IMG/VR virus record: IMGVR_UViG_3300046170_000218 | Span: 1-36,267 of that record | Length of the DNA stretch: 36,267 nt | Origin: a virus | Direction: 5' to 3' (one strand) | Shown: piece after piece, positions 8,405-17,418 of the stretch | Layout of the letters: each line of letters begins with the position of its first letter | How positions within the stretch are numbered: the stretch's first letter is position 1 | Position numbers and translations under genes: made by a program | The notes under the pieces: model-generated | What the model saw: the letters and a program-made list of their open reading frames with translations, nothing else | Told to the model about the DNA's origin: nothing | Database searches by the model: none

Positions 8405-8408
8405 ATAA

Positions 8409-8807
8409 ATGGGGATTACCGCTGAGGCTCCCCGAGGTGGGGTCGTTGAGGAAATCGACGGCGTCACCTACACTTTTATCCTACGAAATCGCGAGATCGA
8501 ACGTTTTGAAGACAAGCATCGCGGGATTTTTGAAGTCTGGGACGGTTTTTTCGATCGGGGGAAAAAGCCGACCACGACAGAGGTTCGCAACCTTCTTGCC
8601 CTCGCCCTGGTGGGCGGCGGCAAAAAAGACAGTGAAGCTGATGCGATCATTGAGAGCGGTGGTCCGGAAAGTTTGTTATTATTCTACCAGATCGCTCAGG
8701 CGGTTCTCGGCGTGGCGTTTATGCCTGATGCGTTGAGCGAGGTTGAGAATAAAAAAAAAGATTTGACCGAGGGTCAAAGCCAAGAAGTCTTAACGTCCGC
8801 AGCTTAA
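8409..8807 (+). CDS. Tail assembly chaperone (gpG-like)
   Basis: A 132-residue acidic helical protein between the tail tube and tape measure genes, resembling GTA-type tail assembly chaperones. It coats the tape measure during tail assembly. Near the 3' end the codons N-K-K-K are encoded by a run of nine A at 8751-8759. A -1 slip there leaves this frame after residue 117 and continues in the ORF ending at 8977. Start ATG 8409 is 4 nt past the tail tube stop, with no strong ribosome site, so coupling is likely. Confidence 0.85.
   Translation: MGITAEAPRGGVVEEIDGVTYTFILRNREIERFEDKHRGIFEVWDGFFDRGKKPTTTEVRNLLALALVGGGKKDSEADAIIESGGPESLLLFYQIAQAVLGVAFMPDALSEVENKKKDLTEGQSQEVLTSAA
8751..8759 (+). promoter_or_regulatory. 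-1 programmed ribosomal frameshift site (A9)
   Basis: Nine consecutive A bases (frame 0: AAT AAA AAA AAA GAT) form a typical -1 slippery run. The -1 frame opens at 8753, right after a TAA at 8750-8752, and stays open to 8975-8977. Slipping fuses 117 residues of the first chaperone to 72 new residues (189 in total), as in lambda gpG/gpGT. Confidence 0.8.
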
Positions 8808-8977
8808 TTAAAAACGCAGTCGTCACCGGGCTCAAGCCTGATGACGTCCGCGATATGATCCCGAGGGATACATTTTTATTTTTTGACGGATGGCAGAAAG
8901 CACACAATCCAGCAAAGCCTGGATCAAATGCTCCGTCGATTGACGAAGCAAAACAACTCGCAAGGATTTACGGCTAA
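8753..8977 (+). CDS. Tail assembly chaperone extension (gpT-like, -1 frame)
   Basis: Open frame without a convincing start of its own, read by -1 frameshift from the preceding gene. The encoded segment includes G-L-K-P-D-D-V-R-D-M-I-P-R-D-T and F-F-D-G-W-Q-K-A-H, then S-I-D-E-A-K-Q-L-A-R-I-Y-G. It resembles the small second chaperone found next to tape measure genes in GTA-like phages. Its TAA overlaps the tape measure ATG (TAATG). The lambda analogue binds the tape measure and recruits tail tube subunits. An independent start at the internal ATG 8855 is possible but has a poor ribosome site. Confidence 0.75.
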   Translation, partial: KKRFDRGSKPRSLNVRSLIKNAVVTGLKPDDVRDMIPRDTFLFFDGWQKAHNPAKPGSNAPSIDEAKQLARIYG

Positions 8978-11073
8978 TGGCAGCAATTACAGCGCAAGAG
9001 CTGAACGTCATTTTGAGCGCGCGCGACAGAGAGTTTTCGAAAGCGATGGATCGCGCAAACCGGCGCGTCGAGCGTTTTTCTAAAAAATCACAAAAGGATT
9101 TGTCGAAAACGACAAAAGCATTCGGAACGCTTTCAACGGCGGTCGGAGGTCTCGCGGCTAGTTTGAGCGCTGGCGCTTTGACCGCTGGTTTTGTTCGAGG
9201 CGCAAATGAGGCGATGCATTTCGCAAAAGAAATCGAAAAACTTTCAAGGGTTTCGGGTGTTGGCGTTGAGCGTTTTCAAGAGCTGACATTTGCGGCTCGG
9301 CGAGTGGGTGTTGAGCAAGACAAGCTCGCCGATATTCTCAAGGATACAAACGACAAGTTCGGAGATTTTTTCCAAAACGAGGCGGGACCGCTCAAAGACT
9401 TTTTTGACAATATTGCGCCGAAAGTAGGGCTCACCGCTGACGAGTTCAAAGGTTTAAGCAGCGAGCAAGCTCTCGGGAAATACGTCAAAGCGCTTGAGGA
9501 CGCCAATTTATCTCAAGCAGAAATGACATTCTATCTTGAGGCGATTGCCTCCGACGCGACCCTTTTGGCTCCATTGTTTATAAATAACGCTCAATCTTTG
9601 GACACGATGACGACATCAGCTCGCGAGCTTGGCGCAGTTCTGAGCAACGACAGCATCGTTGCGGCGACAGCAATGAAAGACCATTTCGACATGGTTTTCG
9701 ACGCGCTTTCCACAAAGTTTCGCAATTTTATGTTTGGCGTCGTCGCGGGAATGGACGCGGTCCACAATATAACAAACCGAGAAAAGCTCCACGAAAACGC
9801 TGAGAGCATGGCGAAGGTTCGTGAAAAACTTGCCAAGGTGAGCGAGCGGATCCGCAAAAATCAAATGGGTGAAAGTAGGTTCCCGAGCGAAGCTCGCAAG
9901 GCTTTGGATCTTGAAACACAAACCGCGAGGCAGCTCTCACTGCAAGCCGATCTCAACCGACTGCAAGCCGAGGACACGCGGTTGCGGTCGTTGGTCGAGG
10001 GTCGCCAAGAGCTCTTGACGGCGTTGGATAATATGACAACCGGCGGGACACTTGGATCATCGACTTCCAGCGGGAGCAGCTCGGAAGGCGGAGACGACAA
10101 CCAGTCCGGGACATCGCGCGCGGCTGGTTATGCGGCTTATGCTCAATCGCGTCTAATTGCAGCTCGCGAAGCGGCGACCGCAGCGGCAAAGGCGGCAGCG
10201 GAAGAAGCGGAAATATTTGAGGACAAGCTCAACGAAATATTCGAACCATTCATGACGGAGACTGTCGATCAAGCGTTTGAAAATTCGATCAAGGATCTTA
10301 CGCCTCTGGAGCGCGATATCAAGCGGCTGGAAAAACGCCGCGACGCCATGATTGAAAAATCACGCAAAGCCTACAAAGACGCCGGTCGGGAGTTGCGCGG
10401 TTATGATCTAGTCCAGGTTGAGAACATCGCTTTTGCCTGGTTTCATGCTCAGAAAGCAGCGACAGAGTTTGAGCACAGTCAGCGCGCAGCGCGTGAAGGT
10501 CTTGAGAAAACGGCCGCAACGATGGAAAAAGTCGCGCCTAAATTTTCTGAACTTGAAAGCGCGATTAAAACAATGGAGGACGGTCTTTCGAGCGCGTTTA
10601 TGCGGTTGCTAGATGACAGCAAAAGTTTCGAAGCTGGCATTAGAAACATGGCAAACGAAGTCGTGCGAGAGCTTTATCGCGTTCTCGTCGTGCGTCAAAT
10701 GGTGAGTGGCATCATGAGCGCGACCGGATTGGATTTGTTCAGCGGACCCTCGACCGGATCGTTTGGCTTACCTTTTGGCAACGCCTCCGGCGGAGCTGTT
10801 TATCCTGGCAAACCGACGGTCGTTGGTGAGCATGGCCGCGAAATATTTGTGCCATCGTCGGCCGGTCGGATCTTGTCTGTCCCTCAGTCAAAGTCGGCGG
10901 TCGGCGGCGGCGGGGATGTAATTGTTCAGCAAACGATCAACGTGACGACCGGGGTCCAGCAAACGGTTCGGAACGAAATTAAATCGATGATGCCTCAGAT
11001 CGCGGAGAGCGCGAAAGGCGCTGTCGCTGACGCGCGTCAACGCGGCGGATCTTACCGGAGGGCTCTGGGTTAA
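8977..11073 (+). CDS. Tape measure protein
   Basis: Tail length ruler, 698 residues. It starts with a coiled-coil-like stretch (S-A-R-D-R-E-F-S-K-A-M-D-R-A-N-R-R-V-E-R), followed by a hydrophobic Gly/Ala-rich segment at about residues 50-72 that may insert into the host membrane. Long amphipathic helices continue to about residue 580. The C-terminus has the lambda/GTA tape measure signature F-G-N-A-S-G-G-A-V-Y-P-G-K-P and V-V-G-E-H-G-R-E-I-F-V-P. At about 0.15 nm per residue the tail would be close to 100 nm, which supports a siphovirus. Confidence 0.93.
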   Translation: MAAITAQELNVILSARDREFSKAMDRANRRVERFSKKSQKDLSKTTKAFGTLSTAVGGLAASLSAGALTAGFVRGANEAMHFAKEIEKLSRVSGVGVERFQELTFAARRVGVEQDKLADILKDTNDKFGDFFQNEAGPLKDFFDNIAPKVGLTADEFKGLSSEQALGKYVKALEDANLSQAEMTFYLEAIASDATLLAPLFINNAQSLDTMTTSARELGAVLSNDSIVAATAMKDHFDMVFDALSTKFRNFMFGVVAGMDAVHNITNREKLHENAESMAKVREKLAKVSERIRKNQMGESRFPSEARKALDLETQTARQLSLQADLNRLQAEDTRLRSLVEGRQELLTALDNMTTGGTLGSSTSSGSSSEGGDDNQSGTSRAAGYAAYAQSRLIAAREAATAAAKAAAEEAEIFEDKLNEIFEPFMTETVDQAFENSIKDLTPLERDIKRLEKRRDAMIEKSRKAYKDAGRELRGYDLVQVENIAFAWFHAQKAATEFEHSQRAAREGLEKTAATMEKVAPKFSELESAIKTMEDGLSSAFMRLLDDSKSFEAGIRNMANEVVRELYRVLVVRQMVSGIMSATGLDLFSGPSTGSFGLPFGNASGGAVYPGKPTVVGEHGREIFVPSSAGRILSVPQSKSAVGGGGDVIVQQTINVTTGVQQTVRNEIKSMMPQIAESAKGAVADARQRGGSYRRALG

Positions 11074-11663
11074 TGGCGATTTCATATCCGATTACAACGC
11101 CGACCGGGAACGCGATCAGGTCAGTGACCTTCACAGCGACGAACGCTGTCGCTTATTCTCGATCGCCTTTTACGTTTGAGGGTCAGTCTCACGCCTACGC
11201 TGGCGAGATGTGGTCAGCCGACATATCACTCAAGCCGATGGCTGAGGATGACGCTGAGGCGTGGAGCGCTTGGCTGACGAGCCTCAGAGGCCGACACGGC
11301 AAGTTTTACCTGGGCAATCCGTTTCGCAACTCTCTGCGCAGCTCAGCCGCTCCCAGCTCCGTCACAATCACAGGGTCGGCGGGTGCTCGGAGCGTCACAG
11401 TCGTAATGACCGGAACGCTTTTGGCTGGCGATTATTTCCAGCTCGGAACGGGTGCATCCTCACGGCTTTACAAAGTCCTCGCGGACCAGACGGACGGCGG
11501 AACCCTTGAGATCTGGCCGGCACTTAGAGACGCAGCGTCAACATCGGCGGCGGTCATATCAAGCCCGGTCGGGACTTTTCGCTTGGCGTCAAACGATGTC
11601 TCCTGGAACGTCAACAATTTGCGCCATTACGGAATATCATTTGGAGCGATGGAAGCGATATGA
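11073..11663 (+). CDS. Putative distal tail protein
   Basis: A 196-residue beta-rich protein in the position of distal tail proteins (directly after the tape measure; GTA gp12 or lambda gpM/gpL region). Visible features are R-S-V-T-F-T-A-T-N-A-V-A-Y-S-R-S-P-F-T-F near the N-terminus, a W-S-A-W-L-T-S-L-R-G-R-H-G-K-F-Y-L-G-N-P-F segment at about residues 62-82, and a W-N-V-N-N-L-R-H-Y-G-I-S-F end. The conserved G-K-F-Y-L-G-N-P-F pattern is one I associate with phage minor tail proteins, but I cannot assign a named family with certainty. Start ATG overlaps the tape measure stop (TAATG). Confidence 0.65.
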   Translation: MAISYPITTPTGNAIRSVTFTATNAVAYSRSPFTFEGQSHAYAGEMWSADISLKPMAEDDAEAWSAWLTSLRGRHGKFYLGNPFRNSLRSSAAPSSVTITGSAGARSVTVVMTGTLLAGDYFQLGTGASSRLYKVLADQTDGGTLEIWPALRDAASTSAAVISSPVGTFRLASNDVSWNVNNLRHYGISFGAMEAI

Positions 11664-12259
11664 GCCGCAACATAAGCACAAGTCTATTAAACCAGCTTTA
11701 CGCTGACGGCGATCCAACCGGGAGCCTTCAGGATATTGAGCCATTTTATGCAATCGACTTAGATTTTGAAGGCGGCAACTTGCGCCTCTGGACTGGCACA
11801 GGAAATCGGACAATCCAGGGCCATTCGTTTCTTGGGACTGGTTCGCTTCTAAAAATCGACGGGATCGAGGAAATCTCAGACCTGTCAGCCAGAGGAGCGA
11901 CGCTTACGCTTTCCGGTTTAAGCTCAACAATTATTTCAACCGCATTGACCGAGGATTATCAGGGCCGCTCGGCCGCTGTTTATTGGGGCGTTCTGGGAAC
12001 GTCGTCGGTCGTCAATGTCTTCAGTGGGTTTATGGACAAGATGACGATCGTCGACGAGGGCGAGATGTCGACCGTAAGCCTGACGGTTGAGAGCAAGCTG
12101 ATCGTCTTGGAGCGAGCAAGCGCGCGGCGCTACACTCACGCGAGCCATCAGGCAACTGTCGCGACGGAGGGATACAGCCAAAGCCCTGATACGATCTTTA
12201 AATGGGTCACAAGATTGGCGGATAAACAGATCCCTTGGGGTCGTCAGCTTGACAGCTAA
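11660..12259 (+). CDS. Tail hub-like protein, DUF2163-type
   Basis: A 199-residue protein with the layout of DUF2163/GTA gp13-like distal tail hub proteins. It opens with a helix, then F-Y-A-I-D-L-D-F-E-G-G-N-L-R-L-W-T-G, followed by D-G-I-E-E-I-S-D-L-S-A-R-G-A-T-L-T-L-S-G-L, a W-G-V-L segment and V-F-S-G-F-M-D-K-M. The gene overlaps its neighbour upstream by an ATGA and the peptidase-like gene downstream by 11 nt. The order distal protein, hub, NlpC/P60-like, tip matches the GTA tail tip operon. Confidence 0.7.
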   Translation: MSRNISTSLLNQLYADGDPTGSLQDIEPFYAIDLDFEGGNLRLWTGTGNRTIQGHSFLGTGSLLKIDGIEEISDLSARGATLTLSGLSSTIISTALTEDYQGRSAAVYWGVLGTSSVVNVFSGFMDKMTIVDEGEMSTVSLTVESKLIVLERASARRYTHASHQATVATEGYSQSPDTIFKWVTRLADKQIPWGRQLDS

Positions 12260-12668
12260 TTATCCAGGGTTGAGCGCCTACTTAAAAGAAGTCGCGCATC
12301 GTGGGTTTATGTGGCATGTCCACGACTGCTTTATGTTTACAAATGAAGCATTCCGGCGGCTCTACGGATCCGGCTGGGCGGATGACTGGTCCGGCCGATA
12401 CATATCAGATCTGGGTTTATACAAGGGCCGCAGAGAGCTCGTTCAGTCATTCGGCTTCACGACACTTGATGACGCGATCGACAGCAAGCTCGAGCGCATA
12501 AACTACACTCCACCTAGAGGCGCGCTAGTCACCTCTAAGGCTCCGCAAATCTGGGCGATCGATCGAGCCCTCGGGATTTCTTTGGGATCAAAAGCAGCGT
12601 TTCTTGGAAAATCTCGCCTCGTTTACATACCGATCCAACGGATCGAAAGCGCATGGATTAAAAAATGA
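12249..12668 (+). CDS. NlpC/P60-like tail protein (DUF6950-type)
   Basis: Small (139-residue) tail-tip protein of the type that in GTAs and lambda is a peptidoglycan-cleaving NlpC/P60 peptidase. The W-H-V-H-D-C-F-M-F motif near residue 20 holds the potential nucleophilic Cys. The following G-R-Y-I-S-D-L-G-L and P-P-R-G-A-L-V segments fit the DUF6950 subgroup. A clear catalytic His later in the chain is not obvious, so activity is uncertain. The start appears to be a TTG at 12249 overlapping the previous gene; a later ATG would remove the strand before the Cys motif. Confidence 0.7.
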   Translation: MTANYPGLSAYLKEVAHRGFMWHVHDCFMFTNEAFRRLYGSGWADDWSGRYISDLGLYKGRRELVQSFGFTTLDDAIDSKLERINYTPPRGALVTSKAPQIWAIDRALGISLGSKAAFLGKSRLVYIPIQRIESAWIKK

Positions 12669-15600
12669 AAGACAACCTCAACAATCCTTTTAACGTCATG
12701 CGTCATAAAAATTGGGACAACGCTCCCCGAGAGGTTGTCGCTCAATATCTGATTGCATTAGGCTTACCAACGGCCGTCGCCTACGTCGTCGCTTTCGTTG
12801 GTTTGACGATGGTGGCGTCCTGGGTGACAAATGCTCTGATGCCAGACATTGAGGGTCAAAAGGGTCTTTTGACAAACACGCGAGACGCAGCGGCTCCGCA
12901 AGATATTGTTTATGGTGAGGTCCGGAAAGGTGGGTCGATTACATACCTGGAGGCAACCGGCGACGATAATGAATATTTACACATGATCCTGACGCTGGCT
13001 GGTCATGAGATCAGCTCGATTGATCAAATTTATTTAAACGATCAAGAGGTGACGATAAGCTCATCAACAAATTTTGTCACGACTAGCGATTGGGTTAATG
13101 ACAGTGAGCCCAAAGTTTACATCAGAAAGTTTTTGGGATCTCCAAATCAAAATATTTATTCAGATCTAAACGGCATCGCCAACGGTCCAGATTGGCAGGG
13201 AAAGGATGACGGAGACGATGTAAATTTCAGAGGCCAGGGCGTCGCTTGCTTGTATGTCCGGATGAAATATAACTCCGACGTTTTTGCGCAAGGTATTCCG
13301 CTGGTCACAGCTCGGATCAAAGGTAAAAAGGTTTTTGATCCGCGCGATGATACAACTGGATATTCTGCAAACGCGGCGCTCTGCATTAGGGATTACCTCG
13401 TCAGCAAATACGGTCTCGATGCTGATGGCGAAATCGATGACACTTCGTTTGAAACGGCGGCAAATGTCTGCGACGAGGATGTTTCTCTTGCGGCTGGCGG
13501 CACGGAAAAGCGCTATGAGATGAACGGCGCGACCAGTCTGTCGAGCACTCCCGGTAACATTCTCAATCGTATGATGACGACATGCGCTGGAAACTTATTC
13601 TGGGGTCAGGGGAAGTGGGTTTTAAAGGCTGGCGAATACAACCCCAGCGTCCAGACTTTTACGCTAAGCGATTTGCGCGGCGAGATAAACCTGGCGACCA
13701 AAGCGTCGCGTCGCGACAATTTCAACATCGTGCGAGGCAAGTTCGTCAGCGCAGATGATGACTATGTTCAGGCGGATTATCCAGAAATCAAAAGCTCAAC
13801 GTTTATCACGGAGGACAATGGTTTTGAGAATGCTCTTGATCTTGAGCTTCCTCTGACGACTTCGCACACGATGGCGCAACGCCTGGCAAAAATGACGCTT
13901 TACCGGGCGCGCGAACAGATGACGCTCCAGGCTAATTTTTCGATGAAAGCCTTTGACGTCCAGGTCGGCGATGTCGTCGCGCTCACGATCGAGCGTTACG
14001 GTTTCACGACGAAAGAGTTTGAAGTCATCGGATGGACTTTTCAAAACGATCCAGACGACGGTGGTCAGACTGTCGGACTTACGCTGAGAGAGACATCAGA
14101 GGCCGCGTTTTTGTGGAGCGCTGAGGAAACTGATTTAGCGGCAAACGACAGCACTTTGCCCTCGCTGGGCTACGGCTTAACAATCAGCAATCTCGCAATC
14201 AGCCAAGCGACGACGATTGCGTCCGACGGCACGTTTTTCGTAAGGGCGACGGCAACCTGGACAGCGGCATCGACGATTTATCTGCACCATTACAACGTCA
14301 GATGGAAACAGGACGGCGGTGAATATTCCGAAAGCACAACGTCCGGCCCGGCGTTCGAGTTCGGTCCTTTGCTTGACAGTGAGGTTTTTGAGTTCGAAGT
14401 CCAGCCTGTCACTGAGCAAAATATTCGCGGAACCTGGACGAGTGTTTCATTCACCGCTGAGGCCGATACGACTGCCCCTGGCGTTCCGACGAGTGTTTCA
14501 GCGACCGGCGGATTTCAGCAAGTCGTCGTCGATTGGAACAACCCGACCGACAATGATTTTGCGCGAGTTCAAATTTATCGAGCATCGAGCGACAGCTCAT
14601 CATCGGCGACGCTGATCGGTGAAACCGCCGGATCGTTTTTCACCGACAGCGGCTTAGCTGACAGCACACAATATTATTATTTTTTGAAAAGTCAGGATTT
14701 CACCGGGAACCTGTCAAGTTTCACAGCAAGCGTGAACGCGACGACCATTGATGAGATTGTGCTTGGGACATCGATCGTCGCAGTTTACGCGTCGAACAGC
14801 TCGGGCAGTAATAAGAGCTTTTCGGCTGGTTCGCTGGAATATATCCTTTATCATGAATATACAGGCGACCGCCCTGAGCTTTCTTCTATCAACGGAACTT
14901 GGATAAAATTTGTTGGCGAAGACGGGGCGCAGGGCGCGCAGGGTCCGCAAGGGGTGCAAGGCCAGCAAGGCCAGCAAGGTGAGCAAGGCGAGCAGGGCGA
15001 TCCCGGCTCTGACGGCGATCCTGGTGCGCGATATGCGACGGTCAGATATTACGCTGAAAGCTCAACGTCACCAAGCACCGCAAGCCTGACATCAAACGTA
15101 AGTTACAACTGGTCAACGGCTGTCGCGTCGACGTCATACGGCGTCTGGTCTAAGACCTCCCCGACGATCGCAGCAACAACGGCGGCGAACTTTTGGTTTG
15201 TGGATATCACGTTCAGAGACACTACTGGCGAGGCGTCGAGCTCGTCAGGTAACGCGGTCACAACCCCTGCTCGCTTGTTGAATTTCAATGGCCTCGTTAC
15301 GTTTACAAATACATCCGGAACGACGAGCCTCCAGGACGCGATCGATGACGACGCGACGACGATCGACGCGGGTAAGATTACGACCGGCACTCTTGACGCG
15401 ACAAACATCACAGTATCAAATTTGAGCGCGACGAGCATCCAGACCGGAGAGCTCAGCGCAGCTCGTTTAAATTTAAGCGGAACGCAGTTTATCAACAGCA
15501 GCGGCGCGCTGTCACTTAAGGACAGCGGCATCTCAACGAGTTTAGTCCAGAGCAACGCAATCACGAAAGAAAATCATTTTAGTCGGTCTTCTCAGGTGAT

Positions 15601-15940
15601 CACCGGATATTCAATTTCTTCGGTAAGTTTGGGCAGCTTCTCACTCGCAAACGATTTGCAGTCAATCATCATTCTCGGCGCTTGCAATTTGTACGGGACG
15701 GGATCGGATAGCAGCTATTCAGTGGCTCTGCATATAGACGGCTCCGCGACGTCGACATTCGTCAACGGATCCTCGGATGATTATTCGACGATTGGTGATA
15801 TCAGATTTCCGGCGACCATTCTTGATCGTCGGATCTATAACAGCGGCACACACTCCTTGTCTCTTAACTGGATCGTTCCAGCGAGCACATCACTCACAAT
15901 TCGCAACTTGGACGTCGTGATTTTTGAATTAAAAAGGTAA
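12665..15940 (+). CDS. Tail tip / host specificity protein (J-like) with FN3 and collagen-like parts
   Basis: Large (1091-residue) tip protein. Order of parts: a hydrophobic segment at about residues 28-58 that could insert into membrane; a lambda J/GTA gp15-like hub region with [12 protein letters not shown]; a central region with L-D-L-E-L-P and V-Q-V-G-D-V-V-A-L; fibronectin type III-like domains at about residues 505-700 (for example [10 protein letters not shown] and Y-Y-Y-F-L-K-S-Q-D); a collagen-like run of Gly-X-Y triplets at about 751-788; and a C-terminal beta-rich region. The collagen triplets are Gln/Glu-rich with two G-D-P units. This part probably contacts the host receptor. Confidence 0.9.
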   Translation: MKDNLNNPFNVMRHKNWDNAPREVVAQYLIALGLPTAVAYVVAFVGLTMVASWVTNALMPDIEGQKGLLTNTRDAAAPQDIVYGEVRKGGSITYLEATGDDNEYLHMILTLAGHEISSIDQIYLNDQEVTISSSTNFVTTSDWVNDSEPKVYIRKFLGSPNQNIYSDLNGIANGPDWQGKDDGDDVNFRGQGVACLYVRMKYNSDVFAQGIPLVTARIKGKKVFDPRDDTTGYSANAALCIRDYLVSKYGLDADGEIDDTSFETAANVCDEDVSLAAGGTEKRYEMNGATSLSSTPGNILNRMMTTCAGNLFWGQGKWVLKAGEYNPSVQTFTLSDLRGEINLATKASRRDNFNIVRGKFVSADDDYVQADYPEIKSSTFITEDNGFENALDLELPLTTSHTMAQRLAKMTLYRAREQMTLQANFSMKAFDVQVGDVVALTIERYGFTTKEFEVIGWTFQNDPDDGGQTVGLTLRETSEAAFLWSAEETDLAANDSTLPSLGYGLTISNLAISQATTIASDGTFFVRATATWTAASTIYLHHYNVRWKQDGGEYSESTTSGPAFEFGPLLDSEVFEFEVQPVTEQNIRGTWTSVSFTAEADTTAPGVPTSVSATGGFQQVVVDWNNPTDNDFARVQIYRASSDSSSSATLIGETAGSFFTDSGLADSTQYYYFLKSQDFTGNLSSFTASVNATTIDEIVLGTSIVAVYASNSSGSNKSFSAGSLEYILYHEYTGDRPELSSINGTWIKFVGEDGAQGAQGPQGVQGQQGQQGEQGEQGDPGSDGDPGARYATVRYYAESSTSPSTASLTSNVSYNWSTAVASTSYGVWSKTSPTIAATTAANFWFVDITFRDTTGEASSSSGNAVTTPARLLNFNGLVTFTNTSGTTSLQDAIDDDATTIDAGKITTGTLDATNITVSNLSATSIQTGELSAARLNLSGTQFINSSGALSLKDSGISTSLVQSNAITKENHFSRSSQVITGYSISSVSLGSFSLANDLQSIIILGACNLYGTGSDSSYSVALHIDGSATSTFVNGSSDDYSTIGDIRFPATILDRRIYNSGTHSLSLNWIVPASTSLTIRNLDVVIFELKR

Positions 15941-15943
15941 ATT

Positions 15944-16318
15944 ATGAAAGCGTATTTCAGCACCTTGACGGGTGAAATATTGAGCATCGCGAGCGGTCCT
16001 GGCCTGGTCTCTAATGATGCGGATTATGGTTATATTGACTACGCTCACGATCGCGCTGATATGTTGAAATATAAGGTCGTCAACGGCGCTGTCGTTTTAA
16101 AAAGTCAAAGCGACATCGATGCAGTCGAAAACGATTTTGCGGTAATAAAGTTTCGGCGTCGTCGTGATAGTCTCCTTGCGGCATCAGATTGGACCCAGGC
16201 AAACGACAGTCCTCTTAGCGATGCGCAAAAAGCAGCTTGGCGAACCTATCGCCAGGCGCTCCGAGATTTGCCGGAGAACACAGATCCATTAACGCCGACT
16301 TTCCCGACGGCTCCTTGA
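15944..16318 (+). CDS. Tail fibre assembly chaperone-like protein
   Basis: A 124-residue protein whose C-terminal half matches the phage tail assembly chaperone pattern (PF16778-like): R-R-R-R-D-S-L-L-A-A-S-D-W-T-Q-A-N-D-S-P-L-S, then W-R-T-Y-R-Q-A-L-R-D-L-P. It follows the tip gene by 3 nt and probably assists folding or attachment of a fibre. A second protein with the same W-x-x-[YF]-R-Q-A-L-R-D-L core lies at 20329-20811, next to the later fibre genes. Confidence 0.75.
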   Translation: MKAYFSTLTGEILSIASGPGLVSNDADYGYIDYAHDRADMLKYKVVNGAVVLKSQSDIDAVENDFAVIKFRRRRDSLLAASDWTQANDSPLSDAQKAAWRTYRQALRDLPENTDPLTPTFPTAP

Positions 16319-16320
16319 TC

Positions 16321-16932
16321 ATGCTTAAAATTAATATGATGCCAGAGCAGATTTTTGCTTTTGATGCGGATGATAAACTCGCGGAGAATGTCGCTCAGGC
16401 TTGCGAAAAACTGGATTGGAACCAACAGAAGTTCAACCAACGCTCGAAGAATTATCATTTGGAGCGGAAGCGAGAGTTTCAAGCATTCCGATCTTGGGTC
16501 AATTCATGTTTAAACCGTGTAAAGAATGAGCTCCGGTTTTCTTGCGATGAAATGCGCGTCACTCAAATGTGGGGAAACAAAGCGCTCAAAGGGCAAACCC
16601 ATCACAAGCATTATCATCCAAACTCGGTTTTGAGCGCTGTTTATTATGTAACAAAAGATAACGCTCCAACGAGGCTTTACGCGCCGAGCATTTATTCAGG
16701 ATTTTCAGGATCCGCCCCCGGCGGTCTTGATCTGTTTATCCAGGACAATACAAAAGCCTGGAGAATGGTGGAGCATCGAGGAACGCCAGGTCAACTTCTG
16801 ATCTTTCCCTCAACACTCCAGCACGACGTCGCAGCTCAATCGAGCGATGACGTTAGGATCACCCTTGCAATCAACTCGTTCCCGAGCGGTTTCATCGGTG
16901 ATTTTTCGCAGCTTTCCGGTTTCGATCGTTAA
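16321..16932 (+). CDS. 2OG-Fe(II) oxygenase family protein
   Basis: A 203-residue double-stranded beta-helix oxygenase of the TIGR02466-like group. Metal ligands are expected in H-H-K-H-Y-H-P-N-S-V-L-S-A-V-Y-Y-V and in the distal F-P-S-T-L-Q-H-D-V motif, and the Arg of V-R-I-T-L-A-I-N-S should bind 2-oxoglutarate. Start ATG 16321 directly follows the preceding stop; an upstream in-frame extension to 16237 overlaps that gene and lacks support. Such oxygenases occur in many marine phages, with unknown substrate. Its place between the collagen-bearing tip gene and the fibre genes suggests hydroxylation of a virion protein, but this is inference. Confidence 0.8.
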   Translation: MLKINMMPEQIFAFDADDKLAENVAQACEKLDWNQQKFNQRSKNYHLERKREFQAFRSWVNSCLNRVKNELRFSCDEMRVTQMWGNKALKGQTHHKHYHPNSVLSAVYYVTKDNAPTRLYAPSIYSGFSGSAPGGLDLFIQDNTKAWRMVEHRGTPGQLLIFPSTLQHDVAAQSSDDVRITLAINSFPSGFIGDFSQLSGFDR

Positions 16933-17029
16933 GCTAAACGCCAGCCGTTTAAGCCGAAAAAAGGATTTAATCTTGGTTTATCGCGCGTGGTAAAATTTAA
17001 GTGCATATGCAACCCAATGGAGATCCAAA

Positions 17030-17401
17030 ATGGCATCTATTTCAGACTATATACTAGACGGCGCGCTAGATTTGCTGGACACCGAGGCAAACCGCATCGA
17101 TGTCACCAGTCAAGAAGCGACGACCTTTGCTGAGGCGACAAACACGCACTCCCTCGGCAACTCAACGTCACTCTCAATCGGCGCAGCCGGTGATCGCTCA
17201 GGCGGCGGTCGTGAGGTTACTGTCGCAGCAATCACCGACGGATCCATCACCGGAACTGGCACGGTCACACATTACGCAGTGGTCGATACCGGCAACTCAC
17301 GCTTGCTGGCAACCGGCGCACTATCCGCCAACCAGTCAGTGACAAACGGCAACACCTTCACGCTTGCGAGCTTCACCATTGGGATCCCAGATCCAGCATA
17401 A
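17030..17401 (+). CDS. Putative fibre/decoration protein
   Basis: A 123-residue Thr/Gly/Ala-rich beta protein. The segment G-T-V-T-H-Y-A-V-V-D-T-G-N-S-R-L-L-A-T-G-A-L is similar to a domain seen in phage fibre proteins where strands alternate with short turns, and the C-terminus ends I-G-I-P-D-P-A. Start ATG 17030 follows GGAGATCC. The 97-nt gap before it holds a 6-bp hairpin (16935-16951) but no clear promoter. I infer a structural role from composition and neighbours only. Confidence 0.6.
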   Translation: MASISDYILDGALDLLDTEANRIDVTSQEATTFAEATNTHSLGNSTSLSIGAAGDRSGGGREVTVAAITDGSITGTGTVTHYAVVDTGNSRLLATGALSANQSVTNGNTFTLASFTIGIPDPA

Positions 17402-17418
17402 ATAAAAGGGGTGATCAC

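Noticed and set aside
16237-16320. Extended start for the 2OG oxygenase
   Set aside because: The extension overlaps the upstream gene with no ribosome site; ATG 16321 directly follows that stop.
16952-17029. Possible promoter before the fibre gene at 17030 (TTGGTT and TAAAAT)
   Set aside because: The two hexamers are only 12 nt apart, so they do not form a plausible sigma-70 pair.
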